From the NCBI GenBank assembly GCA_023409695.1, contig JAEYQZ010000140.1:1-14285 (forward strand): a stretch of 14,285 nt of DNA. The letters run 5' to 3'. The position numbers and the translations under genes were made by a program. Shown piece after piece: positions 1 through 5,480 of the stretch; the stretch's first letter is position 1, and every line of letters starts with the position of its first letter. Source of the stretch: Methanobacteriota archaeon. Its GTDB lineage: Archaea > Methanobacteriota > Methanobacteria > Methanobacteriales > Methanobacteriaceae. The notes under the pieces were generated by a model. It searched no databases, had not been told where the DNA came from, and saw only the letters and a list, made by a program, of their open reading frames with translations.

Positions 1-101
1 GTCTTAGCTTTTAAAAACCGGAAAATGCTAAATGTCTTATTTTTTAAAATTAATTTAACATCATTACGTTTTCTCTGTAACTTGTTTTTTAATAATCAAA
101 A

Positions 102-124
102 TAAGGGGAGGGGAGTTTCCCTTA
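102..124 (-). terminator. possible stem-loop downstream of the small exported-protein gene
   Basis: TAAGGG at 102-107 can pair with CCCTTA at 119-124, and an alternative register pairs AGGGG (109-113) with TCCCT (118-122). The stem lies about 30 bases past the stop of the minus-strand gene that ends at 153. The T-run beyond it is weak, so it could equally be chance G-rich DNA. The remainder of 1-152 shows nothing I can support. Confidence 0.25.
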
Positions 125-152
125 AAATATGATACTCTGTAATTATGTTTCT

Positions 153-467
153 CTATCTTCTATAGGGTGTTGGTACTGGTGGTGAAGTGGTGCAGACTCT
201 TTTAAATATGGTTAAAACATGCTGCTCATTTGAGGTAATTCTATAAAGCGGTGGCGGATAATGATACATAATCCATATTTTCCACCCTATTGGGGTTGGT
301 ATAGGGGTGTTGATTGTTTTAATTGGATCCCAAGAACAGAATAGATGCTTTGGGCTGTGGATACCTGGCCCTTGTGTGGTATGTGTAACTGGTGCTGCTG
401 ATACTGCGGTTGAAAGTCCTGTTGCTGCCATAAAAATCAGTAAGAGAATACTTAATTGTCTTTTCAT
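153..467 (-). CDS. small exported protein of unknown function (104 aa)
   Basis: I do not recognise this protein. It starts with a clear signal peptide: MKRQ, a hydrophobic core LSILLLIFMAATGL, and a likely cleavage region STAVSAAPV near residues 20-25. The mature part of about 80 residues is rich in proline, histidine and aromatic residues (for example TINTPIPTPIGWKIW and YHYPPPLYR), has two cysteines and ends in PVPTPYRR. The start at 467 is chosen over an upstream in-frame ATG at 485 because GAGGTG lies at 475-480, seven bases before it, and the signal peptide then begins directly. It is transcribed away from the TetR gene, across about 370 bases. The proline-rich mature part could in principle result from a frameshift in a longer secreted protein; no alternative frame stands out. 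Confidence 0.6.
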   Translation of the reverse strand: MKRQLSILLLIFMAATGLSTAVSAAPVTHTTQGPGIHSPKHLFCSWDPIKTINTPIPTPIGWKIWIMYHYPPPLYRITSNEQHVLTIFKRVCTTSPPVPTPYRR

Positions 468-610
468 AAATTTACACCTCCACATTGTATTATCCAGTAT
501 AGATCTAAATATTGATTTTAGAAGACCTATGTCTATAATGTAATAATAAATTTTTTATCAATATTAATTATGCAACTAAAGAACTTATTTGGATTATTAA
601 TTTCAAATAT

Positions 611-654
611 TGCCAAAATTTTCATTTTTGGCACCGTGAAAATTGAAAATTTTC
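611..654. repeat. pair of hairpins resembling the 5.2-5.5 kb hairpin array
   Basis: The first hairpin has 8-bp arms TGCCAAAA (611-618) and TTTTGGCA (626-633) around a 7-base loop. The second has 7-bp arms GAAAATT (638-644) and AATTTTC (648-654) around the triplet GAA. Order and wording match part of the array at 5281-5341, where TGCCAAAATT, TTTTGG and GAAAA also follow one another. I read this as a dispersed element of the same family. Its role is unknown. Confidence 0.5.
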
Positions 655-756
655 GTATGCCCTAGCTCAAAAATGAACTCAATCACCACTAATTCATTCA
701 ACCTTACACTCCCCAACTTAAAAAAATGCAATTTTTAATATTTAACATGGATAGTC

Positions 757-766
757 AATATAAACC
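757..766 (+). promoter_or_regulatory. TATA box of the TetR-family gene
   Basis: CAATATAAAC fits an archaeal TATA element. Transcription would begin about 25 bases on, near 785-790, giving a leader of about 50 bases with the weak ribosome site AGCAGGT before the ATG at 839. I see no copy of the 18-bp-spaced operator boxes here, so autoregulation through that same motif is not evident. Confidence 0.4.
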
Positions 767-838
767 AAACTATTATCAATTGAAATCAACTTACTTGTTA
801 ATAGCTATTTTAACTAAATTCAAAGCAGGTAAAAAAAC

Positions 839-1561
839 ATGTCCACCAAGTCCAGGAGAGAACGGGAAAAAGAACAAAGGCGAAATGAAATATTAGACGC
901 CGCTGAAGAACTTTTCCTGTCGAAAGGATACGATAATGTCCACATGGATGAGATTGCTAGAAAAGTTGAGCTGGGCAAAGCCACACTTTATCTTTACTTT
1001 GAAAATAAAGAAGCATTATTTTTTTCAACTGCTCTTCGAGCCCTGAAAATGTTAGTTTCAATGGCAAGAAAAGGGGCAGATAAAGAAAATAAAGGTATGA
1101 AAAAGATTTACGCCTATAGAAAAGCTTATTATGATTTTGTTGAGGAGTATCCTGATCACAGCAAAATATTGTCCTATTCTTCTTCAGTTCCATTTGACCG
1201 AAAGAGAATAGAAAATTATGATGAAAATAAGGATCTTAAAGGGAAATCTCAGGGTAAATCAATTTTAGCAAAAGATGTTTACTTGGAAATTATTAAAACC
1301 CGTAAAGAACTGCTTGATGATGTTTATGAGTCTATAGAAATAGGGCGAGATGATGGGACTATACGTTCTGATATTGACCCGATTATACTAACAATTCTAA
1401 CTATGATCGTCTCAGAAGGCTTCCAGGATATGAACATTGAATTTCAAAATGCCCTTACAGATAAGGGAGTCAAATATAAAGACTTTTTAGACAGTGTTAT
1501 GTCCCTCGTAGGCCAGATGATTGCTAGTGATGATTATTTGAGTCAAATGGATGACAAGTAA
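839..1561 (+). CDS. TetR/AcrR-family transcriptional regulator (240 aa)
   Basis: This is a one-component DNA-binding regulator. Residues about 15-65 form the typical TetR N-terminal domain: RRNEILDAAEELFLSKG, then DNVHMDEIARKVELGKATLYLYFENKEALF, which contains the helix-turn-helix and the characteristic YxYFxxKexL ending. Residues about 70-240 are the helical ligand-binding and dimerisation part, which is variable, so the effector cannot be read from sequence. The length is slightly above the usual 190-220. The region downstream carries a promoter with three palindromic boxes (1733-1781) that could be its operators, and the next intact gene is a small ferredoxin. Control of that transcript by this protein is inference from position and from the symmetrical sites expected for a dimer. 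The start is the only in-frame one that keeps the basic leader MSTKSRREREKEQRR intact. Confidence 0.9.
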   Translation: MSTKSRREREKEQRRNEILDAAEELFLSKGYDNVHMDEIARKVELGKATLYLYFENKEALFFSTALRALKMLVSMARKGADKENKGMKKIYAYRKAYYDFVEEYPDHSKILSYSSSVPFDRKRIENYDENKDLKGKSQGKSILAKDVYLEIIKTRKELLDDVYESIEIGRDDGTIRSDIDPIILTILTMIVSEGFQDMNIEFQNALTDKGVKYKDFLDSVMSLVGQMIASDDYLSQMDDK

Positions 1562-1712
1562 CTTATAATCTGACTTTTAAAGACATAGTCTAAATCTTAA
1601 CTAATTTTCTAAATTTTAAAATGAATTTTAAATTATTAAACATATTTTAGCTGTTTTTTATCTTTTTTTAAATGATTATCCTATTTTAGGAATTCATTCT
1701 TTTTTGGGATAT

Positions 1713-1730
1713 GCGAAAAATTTTTATATC
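1713..1730 (+). promoter_or_regulatory. BRE/TATA promoter preceding the operator boxes
   Basis: GCGAAAAA (possible BRE) is followed by TTTTTATATC, a good archaeal TATA box. The predicted start of transcription is near 1750-1755, in the middle of the three palindromic boxes. A TATA-like string also reads on the minus strand here (GATATAAAAA), but no minus-strand gene follows it, so rightward use is more likely. Confidence 0.5.
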
Positions 1731-1732
1731 AG

Positions 1733-1781
1733 TAACTTCAGTTCATAATATGACTTGAAGTCATACAATGACTTTAAGTCG
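1733..1781. promoter_or_regulatory. three palindromic operator-like boxes at exact 18-bp spacing
   Basis: The boxes are TAACTTCAGTTCA (1733-1745), TGACTTGAAGTCA (1751-1763, perfectly palindromic around its central G) and TGACTTTAAGTCG (1769-1781). Starts are 18 bp apart, so the boxes do not all lie on the same helix face but rotate regularly. They cover the stretch from just after the TATA box to past the predicted start of transcription, where a bound protein would block RNA polymerase. The TetR-family gene ends 170 bases upstream and is the natural candidate binder, by inference only. Confidence 0.6.
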
Positions 1782-2011
1782 GAAATGTGAAATGTAGTAA
1801 TATCCAATCAAATGAACTTAAATGTCTAGATAACGCAATTAAATACATTATAAATCAAATAACGCTTTCAATTAATCTAAAACACTGATAAAACAGTTAG
1901 AGACACTAATAATACTTATTCAACGTTAAAACAGGGAGTTATTATATTTCAACATTTCCAAAAGCGTTTTAAAATGAAATTACGGTTTGAGAAATTGGAG
2001 GGATACTAAAA
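1782..2011 (+). other. long leader or non-coding stretch before the ferredoxin gene
   Basis: No reading frame of note exists here on the plus strand: the first ATGs run into stops within a few codons. If the promoter at 1713-1730 serves the ferredoxin gene, its mRNA has a leader of about 260 bases. Weaker TATA-like strings inside (TTATAAATC near 1849 and TTATTATATT near 1939) could give shorter transcripts. Confidence 0.4.
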
Positions 2012-2212
2012 ATGAGAATTGAAGTTGATGAAGAAAAATGTGTCGGCTGCGGCACCTGTGTGCATCATTGCCCAAAAAGCGGCAAAATATGGGACATCAA
2101 AGAGAAAGCCATTTGGTGTGCAAATGGCACTAAAAACATGGAATGGTGCCATAGATGTACCAATTGCCTAATTAGCTGCCCACAAAGGGCTATAAGCGTT
2201 AATATGGGCTGA
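2012..2212 (+). CDS. small 2[4Fe-4S] ferredoxin-type protein (66 aa)
   Basis: Two classical CxxCxxCxxxCP cluster motifs are present: C10-C13-C16-C20 followed by P21, and C46-C49-C52-C56 followed by P57. This predicts two [4Fe-4S] clusters in the bacterial-type ferredoxin fold and a role as a cytoplasmic low-potential electron carrier. The linker of 25 residues between motifs is longer than in clostridial ferredoxins and holds an extra cysteine (C36). The ribosome site GGAGG is at 1997-2001, ten bases before the ATG. The gene lies downstream of a TetR gene and an operator array and may be controlled by them. No obvious redox partner enzyme is adjacent, so it cannot be tied to a pathway. Confidence 0.85.
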   Translation: MRIEVDEEKCVGCGTCVHHCPKSGKIWDIKEKAIWCANGTKNMEWCHRCTNCLISCPQRAISVNMG

Positions 2213-2224
2213 TCACTGCCAGTA

Positions 2225-2413
2225 ATGTATGGTATTCCGTTACTATATGGGGATGTGTTGATTCAAAGGATTTCAACCCCAAATAGATGGCATAAAATGT
2301 GAAAATGTTAGGTCTAGAATAGGGCGATAAACTCATCTGGAATGCAGATATAGGCGAAAGGGGTAACTATTACAGTTAAAGCTGCTAAAGAAGAAAGATG
2401 GAAAATAATCTAA
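2225..2413 (+). pseudogene. decayed AbrB/SpoVT-type DNA-binding protein
   Basis: Read across three frames, this stretch spells an AbrB-like swapped-hairpin domain. Frame 1 from the ATG at 2225 gives YGDVLIQRISTPNRWHK and then stops at 2300-2302. A second frame from 2299 gives KMLGLE, a stop at 2320-2322, and GDKLIWNADIGERGN. A third frame from 2363 gives TITVKAAKEERWKII and stops at 2411-2413. The order matches the family: a strand with an R-I-x-x-P turn, a short helix ending in LGL, then GDxLxW and a final beta strand. Such proteins are archaeal transcription regulators or toxin-antitoxin antitoxins. Two frameshifts and an internal stop make function unlikely, unless the assembly is wrong here. 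It begins 12 bases after the ferredoxin stop. Confidence 0.55.
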
Positions 2414-2456
2414 TTTTAATTTCATGGAGTTGGGCTAATCAATTTATATTGATAAA

Positions 2457-3137
2457 CTAACCATCGTAAATTCCAGTATTCAATATTCTATTCATTTCAC
2501 TTTTATCTTTCTTCTCTATTTTGATTTTAACTATGCAGTTACCTCTTTCTTTAATAGCAGGACTTTTACATTTTTTATCCAGATAATCAAATATTAAACA
2601 GGGTTTACTTGATAAAAGAGTATCACATGAAGATAATCTGAGATTTTCTATTTTAGCTAATGTAAAAGTTTTAGGAGCTTGACGACTAGGCCATCCGTCA
2701 TTGTGCTCAAGATAAATCTTAGGATAAATTCTTATGTAGTTTTTATTCATCTCAATATCATTTCTATATGTTTTAACACATCCTACAACGTCTTCTAGGT
2801 TATATCCGCATTTTATACAGTATTTATCATTATATTTCTCATTTTCACATGTTGGACAATATTTAAAGGTAAGTCTGGCTTTGTTGCGTAAATCAGGCTC
2901 AGGCTCGTAGATAGCCAGTAGTGCGAAACATATGAAAAATAATATGGTAAACGGCCAGTAATATTGATTGTAATATCCAGAAAGGTAAGTTGTGGCCATT
3001 GCTAATAAAATAACATAAAAACCAATTAGCTTATAGTGGGAGGTTTTAAGATATTTTCTTCCAGTTTCTAAATTCTCACCACAGGATTTGCATAATTTAG
3101 AATTCCAATTTTTTGATCCACATTGGGGGCAATACAT
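2457..3137 (-). CDS. zinc-ribbon membrane protein of unknown function (226 aa)
   Basis: The protein begins with a zinc ribbon (YCPQCGSKNWN, then LCKSCG), followed by two hydrophobic segments (about residues 38-56, YKLIGFYVILLAMATTYL, and about 62-79, WPFTILFFICFALLAIY). A second zinc ribbon follows (YCPTCENEKYNDKYCIKCGYNL, about residues 93-114). The C-terminal 110 residues have mixed charge, with a strand-rich look and no family I recognise. Both ribbons should lie in the cytoplasm if the two helices form a hairpin. The ATG at 3137 is preferred over the GTG at 3146, because GGGTG (rc of 3144-3148) sits at ribosome-site distance from it. It follows the cupredoxin-like gene on the same strand and is probably co-transcribed. 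Confidence 0.7.
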   Translation of the reverse strand: MYCPQCGSKNWNSKLCKSCGENLETGRKYLKTSHYKLIGFYVILLAMATTYLSGYYNQYYWPFTILFFICFALLAIYEPEPDLRNKARLTFKYCPTCENEKYNDKYCIKCGYNLEDVVGCVKTYRNDIEMNKNYIRIYPKIYLEHNDGWPSRQAPKTFTLAKIENLRLSSCDTLLSSKPCLIFDYLDKKCKSPAIKERGNCIVKIKIEKKDKSEMNRILNTGIYDG

Positions 3138-3159
3138 ATTTAACACCCTTTAAATTTAA

Positions 3160-3228
3160 TTATTTAATATCAGTAAAATTATCTTTAGAAATTAGATTAT
3201 CATAGGCCCTAGACAGTATTTTATTCAT
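3160..3228 (-). CDS. possible 22-residue small protein between two operon genes
   Basis: An ATG at 3228 is preceded at ideal distance by GGGGAGGA, which is part of the last codons of the upstream gene. It opens a 22-codon frame, MNKILSRAYDNLISKDNFTD plus two residues, ending at TAA 3160-3162. The ribosome site is the best in the neighbourhood and serves no other start. The product has no recognisable domain and could be a real microprotein, a translation-coupling leader for the zinc-ribbon gene, or the decayed N-terminus of a lost gene. It is not in frame with the downstream gene. Confidence 0.35.
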   Translation of the reverse strand: MNKILSRAYDNLISKDNFTDIK

Positions 3229-3229
3229 T

Positions 3230-4015
3230 TTATTCCTCCCCATTAGGTATATAAAGCAGTATATCTCCTTTCATGGAAGGATTCATTGAATCGTGATATG
3301 GATAGTTTCCAAGTTCATTTCCGTAAAAATTGTGGCTGTAATTCTGGCCGGGGCTTAATTTACCGCTGTCGAACCATCCGTAATCACTTACGATGCGGTG
3401 TGTTTTAGTGTCATTGTTTACCCAAGTAACAGTCGAACCTATATTGGTGTCGGGTATCTGGCTGAAATTTGGGCTGAATCCAGAGCTTTGAATGGTAACG
3501 ATAGTCGGGCCTGAAGGCATCAAAAATAATGACGCAATAAAAAACAAACCGAAAAATCCTCCAAAGATAATCCCTCCTAATACGTTGCTTTGTGATTTGG
3601 AGAGATTTAAGCGCCCTATTTTAGAGTCTATTGATCTAGTCATTTTATATTCTATTCTGGATATTTTCCTGTCAATTTCCTCTATGTTCTTCCCAAAAAA
3701 ACCGCCAATACCTGCAATCAATGAATAAAATACAAACATGAATACCATGTAGTTATACCCTTTATAAGACCCTAATCCCAAGATCAGCACTATAGTTGAA
3801 ATTATAATCCCTACGCCGAAACTGTATATGATTCTTTTTTCTGCAGTAAGGTATGTAGCAATGAATCCTCCAAATATAACTGCAGAAGAAATTATAATCT
3901 CCATATTCTCTGAAGTTGCATCAAGTGGCAATTTAGGAATCCCCAAGAGATATCCGAAGATTATTATGGGTATAATTACCCCTAAAGTTATAGAAATATC
4001 TGGATGTAATTTCAT
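3230..4015 (-). CDS. five-helix membrane protein with extracellular cupredoxin-like domain (261 aa)
   Basis: Hydrophobic segments lie at about residues 7-24, 40-57, 62-82, 88-106 and 146-166. Between the fourth and fifth is a charged stretch (KNIEEIDRKISRIEYKMTRSI, about 109-129) that may form a short coiled coil. Residues about 170-256 form a plastocyanin-like domain: VTIQSSGFSPN, GSTVTWVNND, THRIVS, SGKLSPGQ, then GNYPYHDSMNPSMKGDI. In type 1 copper proteins the last block reads CxxHxxM. Here it is D242-S-M-N245-P-S-M248, so the cysteine and second histidine are replaced, while H206, H228, H241 and M248 remain. Type 1 copper binding is therefore unlikely. The start at 4015 is supported by GAGGG (rc of 4022-4026) six bases upstream and by the TATA box at 4052-4066, which places the transcript start beyond the other ATG at 4030. 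Confidence 0.75.
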   Translation of the reverse strand: MKLHPDISITLGVIIPIIIFGYLLGIPKLPLDATSENMEIIISSAVIFGGFIATYLTAEKRIIYSFGVGIIISTIVLILGLGSYKGYNYMVFMFVFYSLIAGIGGFFGKNIEEIDRKISRIEYKMTRSIDSKIGRLNLSKSQSNVLGGIIFGGFFGLFFIASLFLMPSGPTIVTIQSSGFSPNFSQIPDTNIGSTVTWVNNDTKTHRIVSDYGWFDSGKLSPGQNYSHNFYGNELGNYPYHDSMNPSMKGDILLYIPNGEE

Positions 4016-4051
4016 AATCAACCCTCTCATTTTGTATTAATTTTTCATAAC

Positions 4052-4066
4052 TATTTATATCTTTAT
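4052..4066 (-). promoter_or_regulatory. TATA/BRE promoter of the cupredoxin-like membrane protein operon
   Basis: Read on the minus strand, ATAAAG (BRE-like) precedes ATATAAATAG. A start about 25 bases downstream falls near 4031. The leader is then about 15 bases with its ribosome site, which decides for the ATG at 4015. Confidence 0.5.
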
Positions 4067-4177
4067 GATTTCAATCTTAAAGAGGGGATAAATTTTGCAT
4101 TGAAACTACTGTAAGAAGCAAGGGGAATATCTTGAAGATGAAGCGTTTAAATGATATAGATAATCCTCCTCCAGCAC

Positions 4178-4190
4178 CCTTATATTTAAT
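4178..4190 (+). promoter_or_regulatory. TATA box of the ATC hydrolase-like gene
   Basis: CCTTATATTTAAT matches an archaeal TATA element. The expected transcript start is near 4208, giving a leader of about 30 bases that includes GGGGG at 4226-4230, six bases before the ATG at 4237. Confidence 0.45.
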
Positions 4191-4236
4191 ATACATGCTA
4201 ATCTAAACTAGTTCAACTGTATATTGGGGGTATCTA

Positions 4237-4920
4237 ATGACTAAAGAAGAAGACTATTATAAATCCAAGAAATCTGATTTTTTTGTCCAGTTTAATGGTT
4301 TTTATGAGCGTATCGGTGCTTTAATAGAAGAAAAATACGGCGAAGGGTTCAAAAAAGATGTTATGTCTGAAATTAGGGAAGAATACGAATCGATATATGA
4401 AGAAATGCCGTATATCGGTGGATATGAGAATAATTTAACCAGTGACCTTTTCTCTGCTGCAGAAAACCTTGCATTTTATAAAGTTTTAAAAAGGCATGAT
4501 AAACCCTTAAAGGAAATTGGGGAACTAGCTTATAACGCACAAAAGAAGGTATTTGATGACCACCCGGAACTGGTACCTCCAATGACTAATCCTGAAGTTA
4601 TCCCCTACATAAAATATGCTGCTCAAGTTTCAAGAGAAAGAAAGTTTCCTGGAGACTGGGTTTATGAATTCATAGAGGGGAATGATGAATTCGATTTCGG
4701 CACGGAATTTACAGAGTGCGGAATACAAAAATTATACCACAAATACGACGCTGATGAATTCACACCTTACCTATGCGCCATGGACATTTTAATGAGTGAA
4801 TGTGGAAATTTGGGTCTTCACAGGACAGAAACCCTTGCTGAAGGTGGTAATAAGTGCGATTTCAGGTATAAAGCTGGAAGAAAAACTAAAATAGCCAGTA
4901 CTGTGATTAAAACTGACTAG
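4237..4920 (+). CDS. predicted L-2-amino-thiazoline-4-carboxylate (ATC) hydrolase family protein (227 aa)
   Basis: The C-terminal third carries the pattern of the ATC hydrolase family: EFTECGIQKLY (C161), then YLCAMDILMSECG (C180, D183, C189), LGLHRTETLAEGG (H195, R196, G203, G204) and CDFRY (C207, D208, F209). The characterised bacterial enzyme opens the thiazoline ring of ATC to N-carbamoyl-L-cysteine, a step toward L-cysteine. Many archaeal members are assigned only by similarity, and their true substrate is unknown. Residues 1-150 are helical and charged, with DHPELVPPMTNPEV in the middle. No signal peptide is seen, so it should be cytoplasmic. It stands alone, divergent from the membrane-protein operon, with no carbamoylase gene next to it. 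A poly-T stretch near 4972-4979 may end the transcript. Confidence 0.7.
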   Translation: MTKEEDYYKSKKSDFFVQFNGFYERIGALIEEKYGEGFKKDVMSEIREEYESIYEEMPYIGGYENNLTSDLFSAAENLAFYKVLKRHDKPLKEIGELAYNAQKKVFDDHPELVPPMTNPEVIPYIKYAAQVSRERKFPGDWVYEFIEGNDEFDFGTEFTECGIQKLYHKYDADEFTPYLCAMDILMSECGNLGLHRTETLAEGGNKCDFRYKAGRKTKIASTVIKTD

Positions 4921-5216
4921 TGCTGTCAATATTGTTATCATTATTGTATTTGCGGATACATTCAATTAACCATTTTTTTAAATCTTTTCAGTAACTTTGT
5001 AATTAAATATTAATCCATATTGCCGTTTTTATGGGCATAAATAGCATTTTAACTATTATTTATCCGAATTTGGGGTTCATGAATTATGATTTCATTTAAT
5101 AAACTTTTTTTATTCATTATATGTAAATAAACAGTCCATAATATCTAATTATGAGAAAAGTATTTATGTAATTTGCTTAGAATACTAATCATTTTATTAT
5201 AGGCAAAAGGGGTTGA
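4921..5216. other. intergenic stretch with likely adhesin promoter
   Basis: I see no gene here on either strand. GAGAAAAG followed by TATTTATGTA at about 5153-5170 is the best candidate promoter for the adhesin-like gene. It would start a transcript near 5190, so that the whole hairpin array lies in the mRNA leader. A T-rich run at 4972-4979 may terminate the preceding gene. Confidence 0.35.
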
Positions 5217-5477
5217 AGAAAATACTGTGTATTTTCTGAACTTTTCGAAAATCATTTATGATTTTCGAAGGCCCGAACACTGCCAAAATTATGAATTTTG
5301 GTGCCCCGAAAACAAAGCATTCGAAAATTTATAATTTTCGATGTTGAAGGAAATCTACGATTTCCTGAACAGCAAGATCCGCAGGATTTTTGCATGCGTC
5401 AAAAAATCATGGATTTTTTGACAGTTTTCGAGGGCTATGTGTTCGACGGCAACAAAATTTTTGTTAAAAAAATTTTG
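5217..5477. repeat. array of eight consecutive hairpins, most with three-base loops
   Basis: From left to right the hairpins are: 5217-5237 (9-bp arms, loop TGT); 5244-5269 (12-bp arms TTCGAAAATCAT); 5283-5301 (arms CCAAAATT, loop ATG); 5321-5341 (arms TCGAAAATT, loop TAT); 5348-5366 (arms AGGAAATC, loop TAC); 5372-5393 (arms built on GATCC, loop GCA, one bulge); 5398-5422 (11-bp arms GTCAAAAAATC, loop ATG); and 5453-5477 (10-bp arms CAAAATTTTT). Spacers are 4 to 30 bases. The arms differ in sequence, so these are not direct repeats. The last arm touches the ribosome site GGAGGTG. CGAACAC (5274-5280) can also pair with GTGTTCG (5439-5445). The function is unknown; an RNA leader structure or a dispersed hairpin element are the main options. 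Confidence 0.75.
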
Positions 5478-5480
5478 GAG

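Larger units (their letters stand above)
488..838. other. intergenic region between two divergent genes
   Basis: This AT-rich stretch carries the start signals of the exported-protein gene (leftward) and of the TetR gene (rightward). It also holds two hairpins at 611-654, described separately. No further coding sequence is supported; an open frame on the plus strand at 307-543 only shadows the exported-protein gene. Confidence 0.5.

Noticed and set aside
307..543. 78-codon plus-strand open frame
   Set aside because: It lies mostly antisense to the exported-protein gene, which has a signal peptide and a ribosome site.
1571..1585. Operator-like string TGACTTTTAAAGACA after the TetR stop
   Set aside because: The symmetry is broken and the spacing does not fit the 18-bp series; probably chance.
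3492..4040. Plus-strand open frames opposite the cupredoxin-like gene
   Set aside because: Antisense shadows of a hydrophobic coding sequence; no start signals.
4138..4206. 22-codon frame MKRLNDIDNPPPAPLYLIYM
   Set aside because: It overlaps the TATA box of the ATC hydrolase gene and has a poor ribosome site, so it probably lies outside the transcript.
5217..5477. CRISPR array
   Set aside because: The hairpin units differ in sequence and spacing, with no constant repeat and no unique spacers of equal length.
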